Origin: Limanda limanda
Taxonomy: Eukaryota > Chordata > Actinopteri > Pleuronectiformes > Pleuronectidae
Assembly (NCBI RefSeq): GCF_963576545.1
Contig: NC_083641.1
Location: 14,258,893-14,322,892 of the forward strand
Reading direction: 5' to 3'
Length of the DNA stretch: 64,000 nt
Positions 16,653-29,221 of the stretch are shown here, piece after piece; position 1 is the first letter of the stretch, and each line of letters starts with the position of its first letter. The translations under genes were made by a program, and so were the position numbers. The notes beneath the pieces are model-generated. The model worked only from the letters and a program-made list of their open reading frames with translations, made no database searches and was not told the DNA's origin.

Positions 16653-16726
16653 GCATATAGACGCGAAATCGGTATCTGTCATCCCAGATGCCTGGGGTGA
16701 GAGATTCCAATTTCGCGTCTATATGC
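16653..16726. other. 74-nt near-perfect hairpin, precursor-miRNA-like geometry
   Basis: Arm 16653-16687 pairs with 16692-16726 over 35 positions, with about three mismatches and one G:U wobble, leaving a 4-nt loop. The outer 20-bp arms (GCATATAGACGCGAAAT...) contain one mismatch. Pairing stops abruptly on both sides. The size suits an animal pre-miRNA, but no known miRNA was recognised. A palindromic repeat unit is an equally good explanation. Confidence 0.6.
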
Positions 16727-19700
16727 ATCTCGATACGCGAAAATAGTGTGTGAACATAAGTATCTCATAACACCCATGTGTATGTCTATCTGGACATACA
16801 CACACCATCCTAACTGCACACCATACTGCATGAAATCAAAAAAGACTATCGCTGACACCACTTTCGAAGCTGTATGTGGGATAGGGCTTTCACCTTTTCC
16901 CCAAATCAAATCAGAACGAATTTGAAATGACTCGTAATTCGTCCAGATGAACACTTGACGTTGCCCCACACGTCTCTGGCGCCTCATCCGCTGCGTCCCT
17001 TGGACGGAAAGCTAACAGGTGAGCCCACAGATTTGTTTTCGTTGAAGAGTAACGCTGGACATGCAGTTGTCTCCGTTAACCCTTGACGTGCCCAGCGTGT
17101 GGTGCTGACCTGAATCTAAGTACGACAACAATCACAGTTTCTATTGTCCTGCATTATTGTACTATAACAATAAACATTACTGACTTTACTGATGGGTCAA
17201 GAGCGAATGTAATTGGTCAAATTGATGGATCTCAAGACAAACTACTTCAGACAGTCTGATCTCTTCTGGAATCTACATTTTGAATTTGTCATTACAGTTT
17301 GAATATGAACCCCCAATGTGTGAATAAGTGTTTGAATTTTCACATCTCTAAACTACACAGCAAACTGTGAGTATTTGTACACATTTGTATTTCTCAATTG
17401 TATCCTTTGATTTACTACAGCATCAGATTCGAGCTTGTTTTGAACAGATCCTGGTACTTTTTTGGTTTATATTTTTCTCATATTTACTCCCATTGCAGTC
17501 AGTAAAAGGATGTAACCCAGCGTCTGGGCTTTTATGTAATAGCAGCTGTAATAGTTTTGCTTGTGAGTCCAAACTGTGGATAGTGAAAGACCAGGGATGT
17601 AGTTAGGGCTTTTGTTCCGTGGTTACTCACCATAAAAGAAAGAAATGTGTGCAACACAGTGAGACTAATGTGCAGCTCTTTTGAACTGGAGTCATAACAC
17701 TGGCTTTGTGCAATCTTCTGCATATGAATAATTTAAAGATGCTGGAATTTCTACCCTTTTTGTAAGATGCTGCGTGAAAAAAATAAAAATAAAATTGACA
17801 TAGATGTTTGAATTTGATTTGGAAATTTCCATTTGAATGTTTCAGCCCAAGAATGCAACGCTAATTTTATAATTGATGAGACATTTTAACATCAGTGTCA
17901 CCACTCAATATGCTACATATACCTTACACACACACGCACACACACACACACACACTTCCCCTTCAGAATCAGTTCCAGTGAGTGACAGCATTAATCCACT
18001 TTTCCTCACACACTTTCCTCCCTCCTCCTCCACCTCCTCGTCTTTTATCCTCCTTTTCACTTTTACTACCATCTCTCCCGCACCAATCTCGTATTCATAA
18101 AGACAGAATTTAATTTTCAGTATCGCTGCACAAACCTTCTACCTAAAGTGCCTAAGCCTAGTATTCATCCTTAAGGAGTTCTTTTAAAAAAAAATAAAAT
18201 ATAGAAAAATAGGGAAGACATTCTGTTCCCAGTGCATTTAACTTGATTTGAAATGTTCTAGAAAGCATGTTTTTGGTAATACTACCAATGTAAGAATTAT
18301 GTTGCCTTGTATTCTTATACAAAACAATTTGTATTCCTTCCAGGCAGCAAAACCTTGGAATTTGAATCTGTTAACCACCCAACAAACATGCACACATGTT
18401 GGCTTCTCCAACATGTTCACGCCACTCACTAACCTATATTCACGCACCCAGCAGAAAATAGTGCCTCGGTAAAGATTTACAACCCCATGCATCTTAAGCT
18501 TGTATGTTTATTGCCTGAAATGGCAGAATGAAATCAAATTCATTACATGGCCCTACATCATTCTGAGCAGCCTGCCAGGGGCTTTGTGTTCACGCTGCAG
18601 ATATTGCAGCTTCCCGTCATGGACATACAGAGCAGGAAGCAACGTGGGGTGTGCGTATGTGTGCATTTGCTTAGTATGTTGATTTTGAGGAACTCCATGT
18701 TATACAAGTGTCAGACGAGGGCTCTTAATAGGGGTTCATAAATATGTTCAGCCTGAGTGTTTATCCACGGTTCCTCTGCTCTTTAAAACATATTGCTTCT
18801 CCTTCCTGTTTCCCATTTTGGATCCTCCATCTTCCAAGCAGAAGTGGCGTCAGCACCCAGGGTCGCTCTGATAGTGGCTTTATGTGCAGTACTGGTATTT
18901 GCCATGAGATGCACAGTTTGGGATTCAATTCAAATTTTTTTTTTTTACAGTTGCAGGCAGTGACGAGGAGCCCTTCTCGCTACTAGATGGCCGGAAAAAG
19001 AATCGCTGCACATTGAGGTCTCGCTTTCTCTCCTTCGGTTCCTCTTCGTCTGAGTCCATATCAGCCCTCATTCGGTGCTTTCGCCTCCCTCTTTTAATGC
19101 CTCCTCTCTTTCCTCCTCTGCTCCTTCTATAGGATGTATCATTTCCCCAGCTTCTTCCTCCCTCTGCTCCAGCTCTCGAGAGATCCACACTGAACTGTGC
19201 AGAACAAGATTACAGCTCCTGACAGATCCACTAAAGAACTGCTCTTTACTTCCTCCACCATCAACGTGTCTCTGCTGCACCTCTCTTGCCATCACCATTC
19301 CTCCTCTTCCTCTCACTGTACACTCTTCCCTCTTCTGTCGGACCCTCTTCTCTCTCTCTTTCCAAGCCCTCCTTTCCTCCTTCCCCCCCTTCTGCAATAA
19401 GAGTGACAAGATAAGAGATTGCATTTCTCTGCTCAGCAGTCCGGGCTATAGCAGGGTGTCATGTTTAAGGAGGGGAGTACCTGACATCACACATCAAACC
19501 GTTGTAACATTTCAATGGGCTTCCTATTTCTCTCCACCACATCTTGTCAGACATCAGCCTATTATTGACAGATTGTGGATTAGAGGAAGTGGAGGGGGAA
19601 GTCGGTGCTTTCAACAGATTGTTGCTATCTGTGTTTGCTGATATCTTGAGCACAGAGCGCTATGGGAGAAACGCTTGCGGAGGAAATAGGATTTTCTCTG

Positions 19701-20739
19701 CTTGGATGAATGTGTATAAGCAATGTCAACTTGTTGTATCATGCAGTTATGACAGTAGGTACATGCAGGAAGGTATAGCTGGAAGGGAAAACAAGAGAGG
19801 AGGAGGAAGGACGCCGGAGAAAGAGGCTTCCCTCCAAAATACCTACTTTGTGATGTCAAGTTCTATTTGTTCTTGAGCTGTCAACTACATCTGCTTACCA
19901 TCATACTTGCAGCTACTTCTAGGGACCGATATGTTCCTAGAAATAAACTTCATACTGAATGGAAGAAACACCGACGTACACATTCCCATACCGCCCCGAC
20001 ACACTAGTGATGGACCGAGTGGTAGTTGAAACTGTGACAGGTAGAACATACCCAGTGTCAAGCAAAAACACTGCATCAAGAACTAAACCTTCAAATCATA
20101 ACTGAAGTGTAGTTTTACAATAAATGATTGAACATTAAGCTTAAAAGTTATGATTCCTCCAATGTTGTATTTCACAGTATCCTGTGGACTGGATTTCCAT
20201 TGACAGAGTTGTACATTGGCATTTTGTATTTTTCAGACCATGCATCGATCATTAACTGCTGTTAAACAACATTGTAAGGAGTTTGTTTTGTGATTACACA
20301 TCAGATAAGTAACTAAATCTAAACCAAACTATTCAGAGGCCTTGGGGACATTAAAAATATAATATAATATAATATAATAATGATAAAAGAGATTGGACCA
20401 GTCAAAGTGTCACACTTCAAACTTTCAAGTGCTCAAACTTCATTCCCCCATATCTTGCTTAATTCTGATTCAAGACAAGATATTTCTTCTGTGACCAAAT
20501 CGGCATGTCAAATCTGACAATGCAGTACAAAATGTGATGATTTTCTCATGGAATAACCCATAATCACGGCCCCTTTGGATGACCCCTCAGGTTTTCTATT
20601 TGTCCTATGTGACCAATACAATCATCTACAACTTGATGTACAATCTCCTGCTTATTACTTAATTTAGAGTAATTTAGGCAATGGGAGTATAATTTGGACA
20701 TTCAGGCATCAAATAGACAAAGGCTTCTCATTTATTTGG
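16727..20739. other. Unique non-coding DNA, microsatellite and TC-rich block
   Basis: Contains (AC)n with one G interruption at 17926-17955 and a pyrimidine-rich block at about 18990-19400. The 188-codon open frame that overlaps the block is Ser/Leu/Pro-rich and low in complexity. A pentamer run (AATAT-like) lies at about 20355-20379. No exon is supported. Confidence 0.4.
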
Positions 20740-20950
20740 GTGGCTGTGGCTACAGTGTCCTTGGGCAAGTAGCTGAACACCATATTACCTGTAAAGGCTG
20801 TGCCTGAAGTATATGAATGGTGTCTGAGAGAAAAAAGGGCCAAAGTACCGCTGCATGAATGAGTGTGTGAATGTGACTTGTAGTGTGAAGAGCTTTTAGT
20901 GGTCAACACGACTACAAAAGTGCGATATAAATACAGTCCATTTACCATCC
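20740..20950 (+). repeat. Interspersed fish repeat ending CAGTCCATTTACCAT
   Basis: GTGTCCTTGGGCAAG, then GAGTGTGTGAATGTGACTTG, AGTGTGAAGAGCTTTTAGTG and GCGATATAAATACAGTCCAT follow the order of a widespread teleost repeat. That repeat's consensus tail reads GCGCTATATAA(A/G)TACAGTCCATTTACCATT. It is diverged, and the class is not decided. Confidence 0.65.
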
Positions 20951-23900
20951 AGTGTTGCCTGCATAGAGACACAACTAACTGGCCTTTTTCTACAATGGTA
21001 CCCATCAAGTCTAGCACTACCTTTACTGTAGTTGGATTTTTCATACTGTTCCACCGCTGGAGTTGTTGCTGTGTTCAGATGTTCCCAGATGGCCTGAGTG
21101 TGTCAGTGCTGTAACACATTTACTTCAACTGCAGCTTTGAGGACAAGCTCTGCAGATTGTTTCTTCGCCCATTCCAGCTCAGGTGAATTTCCATTCATAC
21201 CAGAGTGAGAGTGTGAACACTGAAGATTGTGACAAATGTTATTCCCAATGCCAATTTGTTCTCTTACCGTTTTCTTTCCTTCCATCGTCCGGAACCACTT
21301 TTCGTTTCATTTCATTTATCTGTTGACCTCGCCCTTATCCAAACTTTTCCTTACCCGGTAGATTTGCCCAGTTTCACTCTAATCTATCCTTATTTCCTTC
21401 CCTCCTTTACACTTTCTATCAATCCATTAGCTTTACGTCCCTCCTCACCTTTTATCTCTCTTACCCACTCCTCCCCCACCTCCTACACCCGGCCGTATCC
21501 CAGTCTAGCTGTGTCAACTCTGTCGTCTGCACGAAGACTGAGGCCGCGCCGGCGCCATCCCTCACCACGGTGTCACCACTCTGCGTTCAAAATTCAATCA
21601 TTTAGTGAAACTGCCTTTGCGCTCCATGTCTCATCTCCACAATTCTGGCTGCGACTGAAAGGCACTATTGGCTTGGCCTACTGACGCACTCCCCAGATAT
21701 TTAACAGTTTGGACACTTGAAGCATTTTACCTCTGATGTGTTTTGATGGGTTTCACTGGTCTCCTGGGGATACTGCCCTCCACAGAGCTATTTTGGCGGT
21801 GGCAGTGGAGGTAAGGGGGCGGGATGTGTGTTCTGCTGAGCCAAACTCGAGCTGAACTCAGCTGTGACACCTGAGACTGGATATGTATTCCATCCTAAGC
21901 TGCTGAATGGAAAGCGATTTGGGCCGCCATCATCACCTTCAGATTTTTTTTACTGTGGCTTCTTTTTATTTTGAACACTCATCATCAAGACAATCATGCA
22001 GGTTCTATTCCCTGCTACAATTTTGAGCAATCACATGACATCAGTCTATAATATTGTAGTGATGAACGGCTGTGGACCCGAATTTCGATGCATTCAATTT
22101 CTCTGAGTGAAATCATATTCTATCTTCCTGAAATACCCAGGCCAGCTTGTGTCCTTTACGTGTAGGTCTGGGATGAAACATCTGTGAAGGGAGGTGCCAA
22201 CCTGATAACCCTGGCGTGCAAGAGCTGGAGTGTGCGACTCATGCACTCAACACTGCAACATTCAGATAAGGTGTCTGGTGAACGGTGCTGCATTTTCTAA
22301 TGGTGTCGTGGATTTATTGTCGCTGTGCGTGATGTCCTCTGTAGTTTCCATCTGGGAGTCGGTACATCATTCCTTGGACAACTGAAAAAGGATTTTGTAT
22401 GTGACTGCTGTCCTTGGATGATTGCACAAAGGATTACAACATTAAATCTTGAGTAGCCGGTGCATTGTTGTTCTTTTCTCGTGTCCTTCGTCCTTTTTCC
22501 CGGAAAAAAAGACACTGTAAAGTTTTGCATTTTCAGATGCTTCTGTTTAGAACCACTGGAAACGTAAAGGTGTAGCAGTGAAGTTACAAGACCGATCAAC
22601 CCGGAGTATTTGAGCTGTGCAGATATCCGACTTGGCTCTGTCTTTCACAACCTTTTTAACAGTAACACGGGGGAAATTTAGCAGGTGCTCATATTCAGAA
22701 TGATGCACAATATGTGAAGAAGCTCAGCAACAGAGCAGCAGCAGGTTGGATTCAGTCATTTAGATGCAAGCAGGCGGTGTAAAGGGAGTGTGAGGCCTCA
22801 ACAACAGCACTGATGCAGCTGAATAACTAGGAACCGGGATTATTTAGTGCCGGGTTGTTAAATGGTGTGGAAGTATGAGGAGAAATGAAGTTTAAACGCT
22901 GAACTTTAGATACGTTTTGGGAAAGGGACAGAGCCTTCTGTCCGTACTCATCATTTCATCCTCATTTGTGCTCATGTTTTACTTACGGATACAGATTAAA
23001 CGGAGCCGTAACAAAGGATATCTTGGGGTGGAGGCAGTTTAGCTAACAGACAATCGAGACGAAATGTCAGAAAATGGTGGAACGTTGAGGAGAGATTTTG
23101 CGAGTTGGTATGAAACTACAGGGTTCTGAAGAAGAATACATTGTCCACATGTCACAGTGTATTTAATCGCCGCACTTCAACTTTTGACTCTTTCTTAAGA
23201 GGTACATTGTCCCAACCTTTCTCTGTAGACATATTTATCGTCAGAAACTCTTGACTCTGCTCTGCCCTCTAGTGGCCTTACAACCGTTCCGATGTAAAGA
23301 ACCTATTTGGGCAATGAAGCTGACAACGCTTTAATTGGATGTTTCTCTTTTCATACATAAAGGCAGAACAAATGGGTCTCAATAATTTATCTTAAGTATA
23401 TACTTTTATGGCATTGAATACTACATGAAATCAGTCGTCGACTCCTCTGAAAGGCTGTCATCCCGTCTCTTAGTGTGTCACAATTTCTAGAAAATCTGCA
23501 AAGGTCTTCTTCCTTTCCTATTTCCGGACCCCTCAGGCCTTCTGCCCTACTCAGAGGTGGTTGTGAGTCACTGAGGGAAAGCCTATGAGCACAGTCAGTG
23601 CCGGAGACAGATTAGAGGAAATGCTGCGCTGTGAGGCAGGTGTCAAGAATGAGCTGTGATGCCTGGTTCAAAAATAGCCAGAAACCATCATACAAGCACT
23701 GATTGAGTGACTGACATGTGCATGCACGCACACACCCACATACACTTACACAAAAACACACCTCTTGCAAAAAAGATAGTACATCTTTGATAACAAACAC
23801 AGGAGTGTGTATTGCTTCCTGCTCACTGTAACAGATGGCTTTAACATGATGTCTTGCTGTGCGTGTGTGTGTGTGTGTGTCATGTTTCATGTTTCCTCGC

Positions 23901-24452
23901 TGCTTGTCCTCTTCACTCTTCGCCTTAGTGTGCGCTCACCGCAGGGCTGCCACCTTCATCATGACTCATGCTGAGATGAGGAAGGGGAGGGTTAATAAAA
24001 ATGACATGGCCTGAATCCAATCAGATCTATGGGCGAGTTCAAAAGTTGAAGGGTTGAAGATCAAAAGGTTATGATGTAGGAGTCATGGAGTGACAGATCA
24101 TATTATGTCGCATGACAAATACAAACCCATCATTATAGAGAAAATGTGTGTGTTTTGTGTGTGTGCGTGTGTATGTGTGTTTGTGGTATTTAGAAAAGAG
24201 AAATAAATTCTGTATTCTCTCTGGTGCGCCTGAAACTTTTAGCCAGAGTGTTTAGCGTGAGGCTCAGGATGAGTTTACCTGAGCATCAATCTTGTTTCTG
24301 GAAGGAATTTACCACTGACACTGTTCATTTGAATGTGTGTCTTTGGGTCTGTATGTGTGTTGGCAGGTCGGGCACATTAGTAGGTAAACAAATCAGGGGA
24401 GACTCAGGTCTCTCCTTTGTCATAAATCATATTGAAAGTGCTTAGTCACTCA

Positions 24453-24485
<33 letters not shown>

Positions 24486-25129
24486 CAGCTGCTCAGTGTG
24501 GATTCGATGTAACATTCCTGTTTAAAATTATATTACTATAATAGTGTTGGGTATGTAGGTGCATGCATTGTATAGTTGTGAAAGTGAAAGGAAGAGACGG
24601 TCAACAGATGGAAGTGTTTACGTCTGAGTATTTCAATGTCACTGACTACCACCGCACTCCGTCTGCACGTTGCATAAAGAAATATGGCCACCGCTTGCTG
24701 TGCCGTTGTCAAGGTCCTTGTCGTCTTTCACTTTTAATTATTTAGTTTTTCCATTTGCTTGTTGTAAAACTTTTGAAGGGAATGATCGATGGTTCTAGAA
24801 AAAAAACGTTTCTGAGGGAACATCTCTACAGATACACTCAGAGCGAGTCTACGTGCAAAAGGTTTGCATAAGCTCTCCTTTATACCTGCCTAAAAACTTA
24901 AATCAAATCCATGATGAAACACAAGCGCAATCTTGAAATGAAAGAGTGGAAGGTGAGGTAAGGAGGGCGGAGGGGGATTTAAAAAGGGCAAGAAAAGATG
25001 GAATGTAGTCGTGCTGAGATGATGACGAACACAAAGATAAAAGAAAAATTTATGAAATATGAAGAAAAACTTTTAATAGCCAGGTGGCATAGGACCCTTA
25101 TTACAAAACTCTCTTTTAAACCAGCCGTT
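20951..25129. other. Unique non-coding DNA with short microsatellites
   Basis: Pyrimidine-rich from about 21280 to 21500, (TG)n at 23862-23880 and (AC)n at 24454-24484. No gene or larger repeat recognised. Confidence 0.4.
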
Positions 25130-25560
25130 CCTCCTAAAACATAAACTGCTTTCAGACATGCAGCTTCAGATAATCTCTTATTATCCAGAGGGTTTGTTTA
25201 TGAGACTGAAAATGTCTGAGTCAGTTACTGCAGACATTCTCCAGAGATCTTTCCTGTCAACCGCCTCGTAAAAACCTCCGGACAATGCTGAGCCATGTTA
25301 GAAAACAGAAGACACAACAGAGACTGTGCTTTGGATTCACCGCAAGAAGGTCAGCGCAATGATCACATTTCTACCAAGCAACAGATACAACAGAGAGAAC
25401 AAACAATACAAAAAGGAGCCATGTACAGAGAAGATTCAAAAGAAAATGTCAGTTTGAAAGATATCGAGATTTGAGAGTTTTTCTGGGCCAAAAGCTGTAA
25501 ATATAAACACTTGATCTCCGCAGCAGTATTTTATATGTTCTGTCCTGCTGCACCAGCCCT
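25130..25560 (+). repeat. Interspersed repeat family B, diverged copy
   Basis: Parallels 34620-35010. It has CATAAACTGCTTTCAGACATGC, an AATGTCTGAGTCAGTTACTG-like block with GACATTCTCCAGA, then late in the copy a CGCAGCAGTATTTTATATG-like segment and GTCCTGC. The 23-bp core is not conserved here. Confidence 0.45.
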
Positions 25561-26764
25561 CATATTGACGCTTTGGCGATTTTACTGCTCACACAATAAA
25601 CATTTACATCGGGAATGTGTCAGTTTTGAAAATACGTCTTCTCTACAAGAATTGCCCTTAGCGGAAGATCTTTGCCTCAGACTTAAATACTCAACACCAT
25701 TAAGTCCTCAAAGGTATGTAACACAAGTTGCATGGAAATCTGAGATGTGCGGATGAAAAAGATTCTCATTGAATATTTATGACAATTCAGGATTACAGAG
25801 CTGTTTTTCCCTGTGTTTGGGGTTAGCCAAGAGAGGGAACCGCAGTTCCAAAGTTCAACCGGAGTTCAGATAGGTGCGACTTCTCGCCCTGAGCGAAATC
25901 CATTAGAGAAAAGAGCTCCAAGTTTCTTCAGGGGGTTCAGAGAAGAGCGATGCTGTTTAAAAATTCTGGCTGTACTTATTTAGTTATGTCTCTGCACTCA
26001 GTTTTCTGTTCATGCATGCATTCGTGTGTTTGTGCGTGTGCGTGTGTGTGTGTGTATGGTTCCTCTTTCCCGGCACAGCTTTTTATCACTGCTGTGAAAA
26101 TGAGACCGTACTTTCCGTTCAGCCGTGCCCAGTTAAACAATGGAGGAGGTAACTTATTATCAACTGCTTCCACGGCTGAATGTCACAAACAGTGAAACAA
26201 TGCACCCCTCCATGCTTTGAATTGTGCCTCTGAGGCTTCGGCAACACAACAACTTACCCATCTATGATGCGATGATGAAGGGATCATAGAGGGAATGTTC
26301 AAGAGGAACGGTGCGGTCATGAACCATGGCGCGGGAGGGAAAGCGGTGAGGACGAAAGGGAGGAGTGGTGCGTGAAGAGAGAGAGAAAGAGCGTGAATGG
26401 CAGTAAGTGAGAGCATCCAGTCGGATAACAAAGGTATGAATAACAGACAACTGTGAGGAAAGTGAAGGGGCGATAAACCCTGCAAGAGGTGGAAGAGTTT
26501 GTTATTGTTTGAAAGTAGAGAGCGAGTCTGGTGGTGAAGCCGGAGCACTCACAGTGGTATGTGTAAGATGAAGAGATTCTTTGGCTCTGTGTGTAAATCC
26601 TACCCATCTGTCATTCATCCCACACACACACTTCTCGTTTATGGGATGTAGCACAAGGCACCACGTCTGTATGTGAACTTTCTGCTGGGCATGAGTCTTA
26701 CTTGAAAAGGGGAAGGAGAATCACTTTATTAAGAAAACGAAATCCAGAAATCTTTCATTTTGAG
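25561..26764. other. Unique non-coding DNA with a purine-rich block
   Basis: GA-rich from about 26310 to 26540. Minus-strand open frames over it are Leu/Ser/Pro-rich and look like artefacts of composition. Confidence 0.4.
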
Positions 26765-26975
26765 AAAGTGAGGACCTTTTTGCCGGTCCTCACTCAGTGA
26801 CCCACCTTTAATGGACTGTTTGAGGGTTAAGACTTGGTTTTAGAATAAGGTTTAGGTAAGGTCAAGGGTTAGGGTTAGACATTGAGTTTGGATGGTTAGG
26901 GTAAGGGGCAAGGGAATGCATTATGCCAATGAGTGTCCTAAAAAGATAGAAGTGTGTGTATGTGTGTGTGTTCTT
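26765..26975 (+). repeat. Interspersed repeat family C, copy 2
   Basis: Same order as 14135-14405: the AGTGAGGACC / GGTCCTCACT inverted repeat (26767-26776 with 26785-26794), GGGTTAAGACTTGGTTTTAG, a GGGTTAGGGTTAG stretch, AATGAGTGTCCT, AAGATAGAAG and a TG-rich end. Confidence 0.7.
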
Positions 26976-28319
26976 AAATGTTGGATATTACTCAGATCTA
27001 CCGTAGTGTGTAACTAAATGTGCATGAGTGACCAATTTTAAACTCTCCATGAAACTTGTAAAGATATTTTTGGATGCTACGAACTTTGGTCATTCGTAAA
27101 AAATATGTCTGGACCTATACTTATATAGTTGTATAAGTTTCTGTCGGTCTTTGCTAAGATAATGGTACAGTGTCTTTATCCTGCCTTCTCTGCAATCTGG
27201 GTTTTTCTATCCATTTGTTATTAACTTTTGGTCTTATACGAGAAATTAAACAATTCTGTCCATGTCCAGATGGACTGTCTGCATGGCTGAGCTTCTGAAA
27301 CATTACTTCATTACAATTAAAGCAATGCTGTATCGGTATGGGTTGCATGAGCTGGAAAGCTAATCAGTGTATTTGTGTAAACAAATAGAGTTGGCTAACA
27401 GGTTAGAGGCTGGCTACTTAGCTCTATGAAGCTGCAATTTTAAACTGGATGAGTAAAGTGAAATACAGAGATGAGTTGTGGAGCAGGTTAAAACATTGTG
27501 TGTGAGCGTGGATGTGTAAATTCAACAGACGCAGTATGATTAGGCTGTAGTTTCTGCTAGCCGTTTATCCCCATTACTGCTGCCAAAGAGCTTACCGGCT
27601 GAATTGGGCAAATTCTGGTCCCATAAACAAATTACTCGCTCTATTTGAGGAAGGAAATCAAATTAAGAAATTAGCACAGATCCAGCACTGTACCCCAGCT
27701 GGTAATACTATTAACTCTTAGTTTGGATTTTATCGTTATTCCATCAGCGGCGCACAGGGATACAGTTTGGATGCTGATGCGTATGGATTACCTTTACCTT
27801 TCCAACAGTAAATAAACGTCTAGGTTTTGATTAGCTACCAAAATGCATTTGTGCTTAAAGAATCTCGTTTCACATTAAGTGGGAAGTGTTTTTTTTGCCT
27901 TTTGTTCTCCCGCTCCACCTCAAAAACTAATGTTTGAGATCTTAATGCAGGGGAGATGCAGGTTATCTGACCTCTGCAGCTCCGGAGCAAAGAGCGACTG
28001 CTCTAATTTCAAAGACACAGTTAATGGCTGTAATCAAGAGTTTAAAGGAAACAATTTGAAAATGGTTCTTTAAACAAAATCAGATATGAAATAAAGACTC
28101 GACTTTGATTATAGTGTGACTGCATGGATTTTATATTATTAACACTCATTAGAAAATTTGATACACGCTATTTTAGAACAACTCCAACCCAAACGTCAAA
28201 AGTGTAATGACATTTGCAGACACTGGATGCAGGTCCTGCTTTCTCCTGGCTCTGACATTTGGTTGGCACATACATTATTGCAGATCAGAGAAGATAGAAG
28301 GATAAACAAAGATATAAAA
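26976..28319. other. Unique non-coding DNA
   Basis: No gene seen. The low-repeat stretches 27540-27720 and 27940-28060 could be conserved non-coding sequence, but this is untested. Confidence 0.35.
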
Positions 28320-28490
28320 AAGACTGTTTTGTTAAAGGGGAAATGTGTAAGAATTGCCCAATTGCCGGATTCATGTTGTGAAGAACATAGAGGGCAACAT
28401 ATTACCAGAAAGCTAGAGTGTCTGCTGCTGTCTTATGAGGATATATGCACTGTTTGGTCCGTAGCAGACTGGCCATTGAGATAACTGGGA
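28320..28490 (+). repeat. Possible fish interspersed repeat
   Basis: TTAAAGGGGAAATGTGTAAG, AATTGCC, GGGCAACATATTACCAGAA, CTGCTGTCTTATGAGGATA and CAGACTGGCC resemble a teleost repeat I recall in that order. The copy is diverged and its ends are unknown. Confidence 0.4.
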
Positions 28491-29213
28491 CAAACCATGT
28501 TTAATTGCTCGCTGAATGTGGGCAGTGCAGGATGTGATGCATTTAAAAACCCACCTTACTCGCTCTTCACTCACAGCGACACACACCGACTATACAAAAA
28601 CTTTGCCATCGGACTCACGTATAAACTCAGTCTGGATGAATGTATGGAGAGCCAGAGGTGATGGAGGGTGCGCTTGATTTGGCTCGATTCGGTTGTCAGT
28701 GTGCAGTGCGATTGATAGAGACAGAGACAGGAGCAGTAAATAACAGACAGAGCTGCTAAAAAACTAATATAATGACTTTTTTATGGTCCAAACATACATG
28801 AAAAGATCCCAAATGATCACTGTGAGCGGACTTGGTGGAGCTGCCCATGTTTCCCTGGGTGTCTGCCTGAGATTTGGTTGCAATGTGGTCGGGAGAGGAC
28901 AGGAGAAATTTCTTTGATAAAAACCATGTTGTCGGAATGGATACACTGCATTACATTTTTTTCAGCGTAGATCTGCATAGGCTACTTTCTCTATGGGGTC
29001 TATATTATCAGCACACCCAAGCTGAATGACTTTATAGCCAAATGGGGTCAACCACACAAAGGTTGTTGCTTTTGACTGAGGCTGTGATGTCGCTGGCCAA
29101 AGTTGACCAAATTGCGAAGCCTCACTAAAAATGTCCTTTGCCACAGGAAACAAATAATTTATTTGCAAAAGAATATGCCACTGCTACATTTTCACACATA
29201 TACAGGGACGGGG

Positions 29214-29221
29214 GTCACTAC
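29214..29221 (+). repeat. 8-bp target site duplication, left copy
   Basis: GTCACTAC, repeated exactly at 30312-30319 on the other side of the hAT-like element. Confidence 0.9.

Noticed and set aside
19075..19641. 188-codon plus-strand open frame
   Set aside because: Ser/Leu/Pro-rich translation of a pyrimidine-rich block, with no recognisable domain or exon context.
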